The notes beneath the pieces are model-generated. The model worked only from the letters and a program-made list of their open reading frames with translations. It had not been told where the DNA came from and ran no database searches. Of a stretch of DNA of 64,000 nucleotides, positions 34,382-45,848 are shown in pieces (the stretch's first letter is position 1; each line of letters opens with the position of its first letter). A program made the position numbers and the translations under genes. This stretch comes from Margaritispora aquatica (lineage: Eukaryota; Ascomycota; Leotiomycetes; Helotiales; Discinellaceae): NCBI GenBank assembly GCA_007644065.1, contig VJWN01000001.1, positions 14,340 to 78,339 of the forward strand. Direction: 5' to 3'.

Positions 34382-35035
34382 GTCGCTAATTTAGTGATGT
34401 TGCGCCTGTAAGCGCGGGGACTCCAGCGATGATAGAGACACGCTATGCCGCACTGTACCATGCATGCCGCTCCCTTCTCTTTGACTTTGCATCAACAATG
34501 TTTCGTGGAGAACGATGGCAAACCAGACAAAAGAAGCAGAAATCCCTCCGTCTTACAACCGCCAGTGCTGTATTTGAACTTTAAATCGATGCTAGGGATG
34601 AGTCGTAACATGTCTAGTACCTACCATTGCTACCTTTGTGTGCTGATGAGCCGGCTCTCCCTACCTCCCCATGGAAGTAGCATATGTAGACTACTTCATC
34701 TCAGCTAGGAATTAGCAATTGTCATTACCCTCTCCGTTGGTCTCGCCTCAATTTATGAGTATCTGGCTCTCTACAGATGGTGTGTTGTGGTCTTGTCATG
34801 CCTTCGGCCTTGTAATCCACTCTCCGTCAATGTCAACACGATCTCTCCCTGCATCAGCTCTAACAAAGTTCTCAGAGATCTCAGAAGACATCATTATATC
34901 CCATATGCTTCTCAATCTATGTTCAGGGCAGAACGAAAGAGGTCTTGCACAATGTTGGATAACCACTATATGTGTAGTCAAATCTTCAAGCGAAGTATTC
35001 TCCATCACACTCAATATCTTGCACCCTCCCATATC
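34382..35035. other. Intergenic region
   Basis: Promoter side of the DUF7924-like gene and 3' side of the next regulator gene. Open frames here overlap without conserved content. Confidence 0.4.
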
Positions 35036-36592
35036 TCACTTGTGCTCTTTGTGTTTGCCTCCGAGCAATCTGCTTCCTCCATATACTTCCTTCTCTACCA
35101 AGAGTGTCCACTGACAGTATGTCCTCATCTCTGGGATGACAAGTACAACTTTGTGAATGTTCTTCAACCAACCCACGGTTTTCCCTTCTTTTGTCTGCGA
35201 CATACTCGTTCTATCTTCCCATTCATTTCTCGTGATTGGTGTCATGACCAATTGCAAGGCCACGAAATGTGCCTGCAGTAGCTGACAGGTGGCGTTCGCT
35301 GGATTGATGAATTCGCAGAAGTCAGGATAAGGCATGCTGTAAGAGAAGAGCTCGTAAACCTTCCGCAGGGTCATGTATGCTACCTTTCGTCAGCGCCTGC
35401 GTGTGTTTAATTACCCTTCATAACAAAGATGGGGTAAGGAGATGAAGTACCATCTCTCGATGAAGTCACCAAATTCCTAGCCATACTGAGAAGCAAGCTA
35501 TACATGTCGAGCTCCACCCTCGTCGTACACAATGGTGCCATTTTCTCTAAAGATCTACAGCCAGCAATCACAACATCACTATCAATCAATGGCGCACTGT
35601 TCAATTTAGGATCCAACATTTGCAGCTGATCGTCTCCCCACATGCCTTTGAACACAAAATTATAACGCCGCGTTCCCATCTGCATCCCGATAGCTATACA
35701 ACCACGAATGAACGACATATACTCGCCAAGGCCATCATGGATAAGGGCAGATTGGAAGAGCAACGAAAAGCAAGTTGCAAGCATAGCGTTGCCTTGTTCG
35801 GAAGAGGTAATACCTAGATCAACAGCGGCCTTCAAGGCTGAGATTGCTTTAGTACGATGGCTGAGAGCGATCAGATGGAGTGATGGAGGATACGAGTCAA
35901 CAGGACGATGTGTGATGATATCTGAGGCGGATAGGGCAAGCATGGAATGTAAAAGGTAGTCAAACTGACTAAATGTTAGAGATGAAATCTGGTAGTAGAG
36001 AATATGCTTACACCCGTGGAGATACATGGCACTTCGTGCTTCCACCTTGCATCATTTCCTGGTGGCCAATGCGGATATGCATTGTCGACAAAGTGATTGA
36101 ACAGTCTAAAATCAATGATGGAGAAAGTTGGATGACATGAAGGTTCAAGATTTGTCAAAAAGATTGACGCCTCAGCCTCTAATGTTGCGTCCTGCTTAGG
36201 GATATGGTGCGCTTGACTGAATTGAAGCTCAGGCCAGACGCATTGGAGACCTCGATTTACACAATAGGTGCAAGATGGCTTGTTTTCCTTACACTACTGG
36301 GAATCAGAGATGTACAATGTTAAGGAGTCAGACTGTCAACCTTGATACGCGCTCGTTTGCAATTCAGGCATCCTGTCCGAGACTTGGTGTGGCCTTTACG
36401 TCCACGCCCTTGTGTCCCTTTGGACAGATCAGCCGACGTTGGAAAAGACATCAATCCATGTTCAGACTTCGATTCTGATGCCTGAAGAGTTGAAGATAAC
36501 AATTGTACAGTTGGCGTATGAGTTGAGGCTTCGATGGCTTGCTTCGATGAGCACAGTTTCGCCCCTGGAATTATGTTTCCACAATCCTCCAT
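35036..36592 (-). CDS. Zn(II)2Cys6 transcription factor
   Basis: Four exons: 36341-36592, 36012-36293, 35451-35964, 35036-35379, 463 residues. The zinc cluster is split by a 47-base intron: GHTKSRTGCLNCKRARIK ends exon 1 and CKENKPSCTYCVNRGLQC begins exon 2, giving the canonical six cysteines. The remainder resembles the shorter fungal_trans_2 class (LLHSMLALSASDI, SLLFQSALIHDGLGEYMSFI, LLQAHFVALQLVMTPI). The last intron was set at 35380-35450 because a 71-base intron with a CTGAC branch site fits better than a 35-base alternative. It is divergent from the amidohydrolase gene over 1.1 kb, so it may regulate the metabolic genes to its right. Confidence 0.88.
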
Positions 36593-37690
36593 AAGTCTCT
36601 AGGTTTTACAAGATTGAGATACAAGTCATTGTACCTCAGTTAAGAACAACCATCCTTTTAGGCAACTTAATGGATTCACAGAGTGAGACGTTCAAATGAT
36701 CGACGGTCCAACTCGGCTATTCCAGTTGTGGGGCTGTGCCGCTGCTGTACACAGCCACGAACATTAATCGAGGAGCAAGCTGCTGATTGGAGTCTTGGCC
36801 TGTGTTTGGCACATTACATGGAGGAATGGGTTGCTGCTTACTTGCTTGGCGTCTAAGGTAGCTTTCATCTCAAATGTTCGACAGCTGTTTGGCGAAATTT
36901 CCGATCTTCCCTTATTGTAGTAGGCTATCCGGATGAGGGCAGTGATGTACAGATACTATACTGAGGATTGGGTAACTCATTGGTTTCACTCCAAGAGAAC
37001 ATCATAATCAGAGCTAAAGATGCTTCGGTGGATGGAATTTGGAGCAGCGTCCGTCATCACACAATACGAAACTCATCACGTTCTTGGTACCTTTGCACTG
37101 CTGTGTACATTCTCTCGATGCATGTTCTACCGAATGGTCACTCTTATTGTGCTGTCGGAGTTCTTCGACTCTTCTGTGACACACACTCAAGACTTCGAAA
37201 TGAGCATAGCATATCAGCAATCATCGATGTTTCGAAGTTGTTCAAATTGGAGATTTGGTGCTGCACAATCAGTTCAATCATGATCACTTTATGTCTAATT
37301 AGTCACACCAATCCAGCATGTTTCCAATGCAGAGCTGAATGAGTATTGGAAAACAGATCTATCGAACTGACTCCATCATCGAAAGTGTCACTGTCTTTTG
37401 GTGTCCGGTGGGTTCATCAAATTCGGGAATTTGCAAAGTACATTTCCTTCATTTTATTGTGAAAGCTTCCAGACATACTATCTCTCAACATCCACTTCTA
37501 TTCCCCTTCACCTATGTGATGTTTGGAAACGTCCAGCACCTGCTTGTCGAGCTGTGGAGATGTTATTTCCCAGACTCCCCCACTCTTCACTCCCACTCTT
37601 ACATTCATTTATAAACAGAGATCCTCTCCTCGAGCCCCAGCTCACAAACAAAAACCCTCGTTACACTCAAGCACATTGCTCAGAGTCAAA
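36593..37690. promoter_or_regulatory. Divergent intergenic region
   Basis: About 1.1 kb between the start codons of the Zn2Cys6 gene and the amidohydrolase gene. It must contain both promoters. I saw no clear CGG-pair array and no conserved frame. Confidence 0.4.
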
Positions 37691-39124
37691 ATGTCACGAA
37701 TTATTGTTTTAAACACATCAGTTCTTACACTCGACAATGAAGACACATTCTTTTACCCCGGATTCATCGAAATTCGCGAGGACAAAATCTTCAAAATTGG
37801 GTCATGGTCTCCGAACATGATGATTGATGAATACGATGGAGTCACTACAATGATCGACGGAACAGACAAGCTTGTCATGCCAGGTTTGGTGGATTTGCAT
37901 TTCCATACGTCAGTTGCAAAGGTGCGTTGACTCAAAGTTTCATGTCCACTCTCGAATCTTGACCCCACAAGACCTCGCTTGACTAACTTCTCTCAGGGCT
38001 ACGGGGATGATCTTCCTCTCTGGGAGTATCTTGACACAATATGGTACCCTTCAATCAGAGCTCTCACTCCGGCCTCAGCGCGCACAGCAGCGCTTCATTC
38101 CTACACCACAGCTTTGAAATCCGGTACCACGACGGTGAATGACATGTATAGACACTTGCCTTCTCTATCCTCAGCAGCAGTTCAAATCGGCATCAGAGCA
38201 GTTCTTTCCAATGACATCGCTTTGCCAGAGCATAACCTAGACTCAGTTGCTGATAACATAGCTGCATTCAAGGAGTGCAATGATGCTGGAGACGGAAGGA
38301 TCAAAGTGTGGATGGGTCTTGAATGGATGCCGCTTTCTGATCCAGCATTGCTTGAGGATATTGTGAAGGCTAAAAAGGAGCTGGGAACAGGAGTACACAT
38401 TCATCTCTGTGAAAGCCGATCTGAGGTGGCTGACAGCATGAAACGATTCGGTAAGCGACCGGTTCAGCTTGCCCTGGAGGCTGGTTTATTGGGACCTGAT
38501 TGTGTTGCTGCACACTGCGTACACTTGACGGATGAGGATATCAAAATATTGGCAGAAACGGGCACCTCTGTGTCGCACAACCCAGGATCGAATGCGAAGC
38601 TTGGTAACGGAGTGGCTAGGTTAAAAGCAATGCTTGATGCAGGTATCAATGTCGGACTTGGGGTAGATGCTTGTGAATGCCACAACTCGGTCGACATGTT
38701 TGAGACCATGAAGATGACCTCATACATGCAGCGCGCTTCTCTTGAAAACGCAGCCCTGTGTCAACCAGGCGAAGTGCTGCGGATGGCAACTGGTAATGGA
38801 GCAAGAGCTCTTGGGATCGACGCCGGAGTTTTGGTTGCAGGAAAGAAGGCCGATGTGATTGTTTTGAATCTGAAGAAAGATATGATGTTTACGCCATTAC
38901 TAAAAAGTCCAAATGAGGAGAGGAGGAAAATGCTTGAGAGTCATCTGGTATTTGGAAGCAATGGTACGGCTGTGGACACGGTGATTGTTGACGGAAAAGT
39001 GGTGGTGAAAGACCGGAAACTAATAGCTGTCAATGAGGAAGAGATCAGGAACGGGATGGATGAATTGTTTCGAGTGTTGGTGTATGAGATGCCGAAGGTC
39101 ACGGCGCAGAGGGACAAAGTGTAG
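37691..39124 (+). CDS. Amidohydrolase (ATZ/TRZ, cytosine/guanine deaminase-like)
   Basis: Two exons (37691-37921 and 37997-39124), 452 residues. Metal-binding and catalytic elements of the amidohydrolase superfamily appear in order: HFH in PGLVDLHFHTSV, His in VHIHLCESRSEV, His in AAHCVHLTDED, HNPGSNAKLGNG, and the catalytic Asp in GLGVDACECHNSVDMF. The C-terminal beta-sandwich strand (VDTVIVDGKVVVKDRK) is typical. Such enzymes hydrolytically deaminate or dechlorinate purine-, pterin- or triazine-like rings; the substrate cannot be read from sequence. The usual D-G-S-N after the catalytic Asp is here D-A-C-E, a difference that could bear on specificity. It is next to a permease gene and a regulator. 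Confidence 0.92.
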
Positions 39125-39520
39125 ACAATCTTTCTGAACAATGGCGAGGACAGTATTGTTTTCAGCCAGTACATTTCAGTGATTGTTGCCGCTTCGCTTG
39201 AATTCAACTACATTGATTTATTTTGAATCGAAACTGAACTCAAACAACCAGAACTTCATGTCCATACAATCTGATGAGTGGACACATCTCATCGCTCGGT
39301 ACAAGCTTTGATACTAGTTCCCTTAAGAAAGGATCATTGAGGAGTAATGAATCATACCGACTAACTAAATGCAGCTTCGCTTAAGTTGGGAATCGAAGCA
39401 GGCGGAATCAAGTGCCTGCCATTGGCGATAGACAACAAGGTTATGTGGGAGCAATTCACACGACCATTACCCCACAATCACCGTCCCTTCACTTCACTGA
39501 AGAAACACAATTCGCGAAGT
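39125..39520. other. Intergenic region
   Basis: 3' end of the amidohydrolase and promoter of the GTPase-like gene. No further feature seen. Confidence 0.4.
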
Positions 39521-40395
39521 ATGCAGCGCAATCGTTATAACATGTCGACTCGTATTCAAGCCATCGTAATCGGTAGTTTAGGAGTAGGAAAGCGGAGTAT
39601 CCTCTCTCAAGTGAGTATTGCTCGACATTTCAGCTCCCAATCATTTTTTGGCACAACCAACAAAGTGACAAATAGTATTGCTGGAACTCCTACCCATGGG
39701 CATTTGACCCTACTGGAGAGCGATTCGTATATCACTTTGGTAGCTCTTCGCCCACACCTCTCGCGCACCAAATTCTCGAGTTCTGGGAGCACCACACCCC
39801 AGGGCAGTCCCCCGAAGACAAATCAATAATCACGGCTCTCATCGTCACGACTGATATTGCGGTCGTGCTGATATACGATGTCACTTCGCCTGCATCATTC
39901 CAAGAGGTTGCTAATTTGTGCCGCTTCATCAAGAGCGTCTCAACGTCAAGAGGGCGAGAGGTCTTGATTGTCGGCAATAAAGCCGATCTAGAGACTGATC
40001 CGCTGCAATGGCGAGTCAAAGATCAAGATGTGGTTGATCTCGTTACGATGATGGGAAAGAATTGTCAATTCGCAAGGGTATCTGCAAAAGACAATCAAGG
40101 TCTTGATGAGATGTTCTTTGCTCTTGCAGTAAGAGCTTTAGAGAAACAAAGACAGAGGGAGATCGAAATAGAGGAAGCGAAAGTCAGGGAAGAAGAGAAA
40201 GAACAAACAAGAGTGTGGAAAGTCAGATCCAAAATAGCAGTGAAGTTTTCTAGCTTGAGGCTGAAAGTGATGGTAAGAGTTGACCATTTGTGGAACAAAG
40301 CTCTGAGTCAGATTTATGGTAGAGATAGAAGACTGGATTTTGAACCTATAGCTGATCTTGCGACGTATCAGGCGTATATACGTGACGGAAAATAA
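39521..40395 (+). CDS. Atypical Ras-like small GTPase
   Basis: Two exons (39521-39610, 39676-40395), 269 residues from the first ATG; a second in-frame ATG at 39542 is equally possible. The P-loop GSLGVGKRS, the G4 motif NKAD and the G5 motif SAK are present with correct spacing. The G3 motif is not: where Ras has DTAGQE this protein reads LEFWEHHTPGQ. The catalytic Gln position may survive but the Mg2+-contacting Asp is missing. After the G domain comes a highly charged helix (QRQREIEIEEAKVREEEKE) and a basic tail; no C-terminal prenylation cysteine exists. It is probably a GTP-binding protein with altered switching, not a classical membrane-anchored Ras. Confidence 0.85.
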
Positions 40396-40526
40396 TTTTC
40401 GATGCTGCCTAATGTCTTCACATCCGAGGCGCAGAAGACAAGGAACAGGATTTGGATGGGGGAAATTCTAAATGTCTTTATTATGGAGTCTCTATAGGCG
40501 TAGATTGATATCGATTCAAACATCAA

Positions 40527-42855
40527 TTAGAAGATTTTGTTCCAGATCTTCTTTACCAATTTCTCGTTCTTGTATGCAGGATTCTCCTCCGAATCTCTCC
40601 ATTGACGAATACTTTCCATCTCAGCACTGAAGTCAATATGTTCGAGGGGGATGATCTTCGATTTGAGGAAGAATTTAAAGAATATGTAGAGTGCTGTGAA
40701 CACATGATTAGTTGTGGGTGGCGGTTTATGGGATGTGAGAACTGACCTGCAAAAATAGCGATGTTGATGTAGTAGGTGAGGAAACCTGAGGCGGTGAAGT
40801 TGCCTGGGAAGAATACAGCATAACCTTGAAAGCCGTTAGGAATGAACAAGCAAAGTTGAGGGGCATGCTGACCTGAGAAGAATATCACCAAGAAGACAAT
40901 CAAGGTGGTTACGTATGCAACGTAGGGTTGGAGTGGGCTCTTGTACGGCAGTACTATTCAGTCTGTCAGTATAACTCAGTGGGCGTGGACTACAAACTCA
41001 CAATCTCTTGAAAGGCCCTGCTTCTGCATGGCATAGTAGAATCTCAAATAAGTAACACCAATCACGATCCACCCTATCAAGCCTGCAACAGTCGTAATGT
41101 TGACCATCCAGCCGAACACAATTGAGCTTTCAGTGCTGATGACCATATACACCAGAGGACTCGGAAGCACACTCAAAGCAACGGCGTACCAAGGGGTTCC
41201 AAATCGATTGCAATTCATGAAGATCTTTGGTGCATGACCCTCAGCACTTAGACCATAAAGTGTGCGGGATGCAAGGAAAATGCAAGCCGAGCCAGAGGAA
41301 ATAGCCGATGTGCATACAACAGCATTGATGATTGAAGGCAAGACATTGATTCCAGCTGCCTTGAAAGCAATGACGAATGGCGACGAAGCGGCAGTTCCAG
41401 TGGAATGAGACAAAGCTTCGCTGTCATATGGTCTGGCGAAGGGTGTTAGCAAAATGCGATCGTCACCTCAAAGCTCCACACTCTCTTAAAGCTGAATAAG
41501 CAATCCAACAGAAGAAGTCTCTCGTTACTCCACTCTGTGGTAGATTCGCTTCGGGCAGAGACTGAACTTGAATGGAGGAAACTGAACTTACACAATCATG
41601 CCAACAATCAAAATGCTCAAGACATAGAAGAAGAAGACTCGATAGAAGGTCTTCTTAGTGGCATCTGGAATGATCTTCCGTGGATTGGCTGTCTCTGTGC
41701 CGGAAAGGGCCACGACCTGGATGTTGCCATAAGAGAAAGCAGCACTTATCAATGAAGACCAGAATGCAAGGAATCTTCCGGTATTTCCTCCTACCAGGTA
41801 TTCATTGAATGCTCCGGGCGTCCTCCAGTAACGAAAGCCGATTCTTTCACCATTGGGTCCACCTCCAAGGTCAACGACTAAACCAGCGATGATGAGACCG
41901 ATGATAAGACAGATTTTCATTGTTGCGAAGATAACTTCCGACTGTTTCTTGTTAGCTCATATCCCAAATTTAAGGCTAAGAGAAGTACCTCTCCATAAAG
42001 TCGGACACCGCAGAAATTCAGAGCCCCAATAACGACCAAAAATACCGTAATGTATACGGCAGGATTAGTGGTTGTGTCCCAGAACTGGACGATTGTTGCA
42101 GCAGCACTCAGCTCTGCCGGCACCGAGATGGCCATTGTGTACCCTGGTTGATGTGAGAAGCTGTTCATATCTAGGGAAACTGCATTCGCTTACAGAAATT
42201 CCATCCTGTTGCTGCGCCTAATGCTGGCTCGACGAACTTCGTGGCGTGGCGAACAAATCCCCCAGTGACAGGCATAAAAGCGGTAATTTCACCCGTCGTG
42301 TACTAGATGAGACATCAGTCCATCTATCTATTGCCCCACTCCCATAGACTCACACTTATGCCTGCGGTCACAAATCCCATGAAGATATAAGCGAGAAGTG
42401 CTCCAGCAGGTCCAGCCATAGCAATCGTACTTCCAGAACTTAGGAACAAACCAGTACCCTGACGAAAGCTGTTAGCGATTTCTCATAGTTAGCTTCGATG
42501 GGTAAGGCGAGTTTAGGTACGCTTTGCCAAGGGTCAAATCAGCATCGTGTTGACTGCAATGCCTCTACAGTACCCTAGAGGATCACGTTCAAAGGGCTTG
42601 ACTTCGATGAAAGCGAGACTGGGCAACCTTGACAGTACACTTACAATCATTCCAGCAACTATGAGGAGATATTAGCTTTGTCAATTCTCATGGTTTAGAA
42701 CACATACTGGCAATCATATTGATGTGTCTCGAACCCAAATTGCGCTTGAGCTGTTCGCCATTGTCCTCAGAAGAACCCGATTCGACATCGGTGCCTGTTT
42801 GCAAAACCATCCCGGCCTTCAGATTCGTCGACTTATCGACTGACGTGGAAGACAT
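40527..42855 (-). CDS. Amino-acid permease (APC superfamily, fungal YAT-like)
   Basis: Ten exons: 42708-42855, 42645-42658, 42354-42458, 42194-42302, 41989-42143, 41592-41941, 41002-41432, 40873-40953, 40747-40824, 40527-40693, giving 545 residues. The second exon is only 14 bases long and encodes the start of the first membrane helix. Family motifs are present: AGMIGTGLFLSSGSTIAMAG across exons 2-3, ALSGTETANPRK, FLASRTLYGLSAEGHAP and the loop FMNCNRFGTPWYAV. About twelve hydrophobic segments are visible; the N-terminus (about 50 residues) is hydrophilic and cytosolic. It takes up amino acids or similar compounds. It lies tail to tail with the GTPase gene and head to head with the aldo-keto reductase gene. 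Confidence 0.93.
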
Positions 42856-42905
42856 TGTCAATATTTTTTGTTGCGAGGTTGAAGCTGTTGGTTCCTGGGC
42901 TCCAT

Positions 42906-43397
42906 TCAAGTTGGAGTGGACATGATATAAGTCTCATCCACCTTGACCTCCACATTCAGCAGCCCTGAGAGGTTCATGAGATTGCAAAGATACGCGGTAT
43001 GTCTTCGGCGTTCTACACGATAGGGATCAAATTCAACTGCAAAGTTTGAAGCCCGTTGAAAGTGGACCTGGTTTAGTGGACTCTGGACCCGCTTAGGGTT
43101 GTCGGTGTTCAAAGATAACAACCTCGGTGTCTTGTCGTGCCCCTGAATGTTCAATGTACCCCACTTTGGTACATTCAGCATCAACCTTTTCGAGAATTCG
43201 ATGTGGCGAGATACATTTTTGACTATAAATGAACTAACCTGTAGGTAGTAATGTGGGTGACCCAGGTTATGCATGGCACAACAATGATCCGAAGAGCTTT
43301 CAAGAAGAAGCTTCTCTGCACTTGAGCTGAGACCTTGATCATTCTCTAAGTACTTTTTGGCCTTTTTCTGTAGCTTGTTTTCAATTGACTCCGCCAT
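42906..43397 (-). CDS. Possible small ORF overlapping the AKR start
   Basis: An uninterrupted 163-codon frame starts with ATG at 43397 (MAESIENKLQKKAKKYLE) and stops at 42906. Composition is protein-like, with a basic helix first and a polar C-terminal half. Its start codon overlaps the start of the opposite aldo-keto reductase gene inside the palindrome CCATGG, leaving no separate promoter. I do not recognise a domain. It could be a real antisense gene, part of an untranslated leader, or chance. Confidence 0.25.
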   Translation of the reverse strand: MAESIENKLQKKAKKYLENDQGLSSSAEKLLLESSSDHCCAMHNLGHPHYYLQVSSFIVKNVSRHIEFSKRLMLNVPKWGTLNIQGHDKTPRLLSLNTDNPKRVQSPLNQVHFQRASNFAVEFDPYRVERRRHTAYLCNLMNLSGLLNVEVKVDETYIMSTPT

Positions 43398-45402
43398 GGC
43401 TTCCTCAAAGATTGATGAATCGAAGAAAGCCGCTCATGTCAACATGATGAGTGACTGTATCATTGCCAACATGCCACCCGAAGGTCTTCGGGCGATCATG
43501 CGGGGGATGTTGGGAGGCGATGCAACAATCACATCAAATTTTCACAACCTGGCTTCAAAGTATCTTTCCAGTACACGACCGACCACCATTCCGGAGTTGT
43601 TTCACACAGAATGCAAAAGTCCAGAGCCAAAATCGGAGTTTCATAATCTACAGAGTCGGTACCGATGTCTGATGGGTTGTGGACGTGGATTTGAGAGTAT
43701 GGAATTATTGATTGAAGTGATTAAGCAGGTCCACAAGCTGAGCTGGGATGAGAACACCCAAGAAGGGGAGGACTTCATGGATATTCTTGCTATCATAGAT
43801 GGAGACATCGTCCAGTCGATTACGGCAGTGCAGAAACAGCTTCTCACGTCTTCTGGTATGAAACCAATGGAATCCCATGACGCGAGGGTGGTCGCAGGTC
43901 TAAAAGGGGCGCTTGCAGCTTGTCAAGCGAGTGCAAGCTTGAAAGGACAATACTTCGTGTTCGAACGAGGGATGTCAACTTTGGAGAAGTTGATAGTGGG
44001 AACAAGTAAGAAGGTAGTTTCCAAAAGTATTGTAAGCCGGAATGGGTGCGGTTCTCCCGAGACTCCCATTGAACGTGTTACTTTGGGTGATATTCAGGTT
44101 CCTCGTATGTTTATGGGACTTTGGCAGTTCTCATCTCCAGCTTGGGGGACCGCATCGCGAGCAAAGATAGACCGGCATTTTAGAAAGCATGTTGATGCAG
44201 GCCTGGTTGCATATGGTAGGCTTATCTATCAGTTTCGAATTTAGAGCTAACTCTTAATAGACATGGCAGATCACTGTAAGTCCCTACCTACACTTTTCCT
44301 GAATCGGATCGAAACTTCTTCTCGGATGTTCTCCCAAGTATCTGCTATCTGATACATTATTTCCGAGCTATCGCCACCTTTAGCTGCATATTAGAATACG
44401 TGCAAATTGCTGATTTAAATCCTCTCCAGATGGAGATGCAGAAGTGACATTTGTAGGTCTGATGGAATTTGAAACAGGTCACAATTAACATCATGACAGG
44501 GCCAATTTCGTTCCGTGCAGCCAGACTCATCGAGCATATACTGTGCAACGAAATGGGCTGTGTTCACCCCAATTCACATCACAAAAGAGACAGTAGACGC
44601 AAACATCTCAGAGCGACTGGTAGCAATCGATTCAGCACGCATTGAGCTTCTTCAATTTCACTGGCAAGATGTGAGTTCATAAGATCTCCATAACCAAGGA
44701 GATGACTGACCTCTACATCAGTATGACGATCACCAGTACGTCGAGGCATGCAAGCTTATTGCAGATCATCCTCAAGTCCAAAGTCTTGGGCTGTGCAATT
44801 TCGACACCCCGAGGATGGATGAGATTCTTGACAGTGGTGTCAAGGTGGTCTCCAACCAAGTCCAGTTCTCGTTGATAGACCTTCGGCCAACCTTCAGGAT
44901 GGGAGAAAGTTGTCTGAAGCACAACGTCAAGCTTCTGACCTATGGATCGCTGGTAAGATACTCTCGCTTGTAATTCAAGCATGTATGCTGATGATTCTTG
45001 CAGTGTGGTGGGTTCCTGGCGGACAAGTGGCTAGATCAACCAGCACCAAATCTATTCGACTCCCAGATGACTCCTAGTCATCGAAAATACTTTGAAATGA
45101 TCACCATTTGGGGAGGGTGGTTGCTTTTCCAGGAGCTCCTGCTCGTGCTTGCTGAGGTCGGGAAGAAACATGGTGTCTCTGTCTCGAGCGTGGCTATCAG
45201 GTGGGTGCTGGATCATGAATATGTTGGTGCGGTCATCATTGGAGCTCGTATGGGTATCAGTGAGCATATTGAAGAGAATCTGAGGGCATTTTCCTTCGTT
45301 CTAGATGATGGCGACAAGGGCAAAATTGAGGGTGTTTTAGCAAAATGTCATGGCAAAGCTATTTTTGAGGCGATGGGCGACTGTGGTGCAGAATATAGAT
45401 AG
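43396..45402 (+). CDS. Aldo-keto reductase with an extra N-terminal domain
   Basis: Six exons: 43396-44215, 44261-44275, 44430-44452, 44500-44670, 44722-44952, 45004-45402, 552 residues; exons 2 and 3 are micro-exons of 15 and 23 bases. The ATG at 43396 has a strong context (CGCCATGG). Residues 1 to about 225 are an alpha-helical region of unknown function (SDCIIANMPPEGLRAIMRGM). The AKR barrel begins with VTLGDIQVPRMFMGLWQF. The catalytic set is spread over the small exons: Asp and Tyr in DMADHYGDAE, Lys in CATKWAVF and His in LLQFHWQDY. NADPH-site elements follow (SNQVQFSL, LTYGSLCGGF, GARMGISEHIEENL). It is a predicted cytosolic oxidoreductase of unknown substrate, beside the permease. Confidence 0.9.
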
Positions 45403-45848
45403 ACAAGCTACTCCTAGATTGAGCAGACGAGAATTTGGATTCCTTGAGCTCAGTAAAGAAGCTATAGACAATTGAATATATAGTGAGTAGTTATAAGCGT
45501 TAAAGATGTTGTTGTGTGAGGCTTGAATGTAAGATCTTACTACATGACATGATTGTGGTAAAGAAGGAATAGAAGTCGATTTGGTTACAGCGATAGCAAC
45601 CCTAGAGCGTCCGCCATCCAGGCTCTTTCTAGTGCCTTAGGCCTGGATATGGGCACGTTTTTAGTGATCCGGGCCCGATAGCCGCCGTCGGCCCCAACTC
45701 CCTTTCAAAATTGCCTTGGTCGTCCTAAAATGGTGGCATTCTATAATGAATATATTTTGAGCAACTGTAGGCTGTAGGCTCTGTAGACTTTACACATTAC
45801 TACATCTTAAAGCACCTTTAAGAGGCATTCAAGCGCTTGAAACGTACC
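45403..45848. other. Intergenic region
   Basis: Contains a GC-rich block near 45605-45700 with repeated GCCNGG-like words, but no gene. Confidence 0.35.

Noticed and set aside
35380..35414. 35-base intron at the end of exon 3 of the second regulator
   Set aside because: Too short for a normal fungal intron; a 71-base intron with the same acceptor keeps phase and has a branch site.
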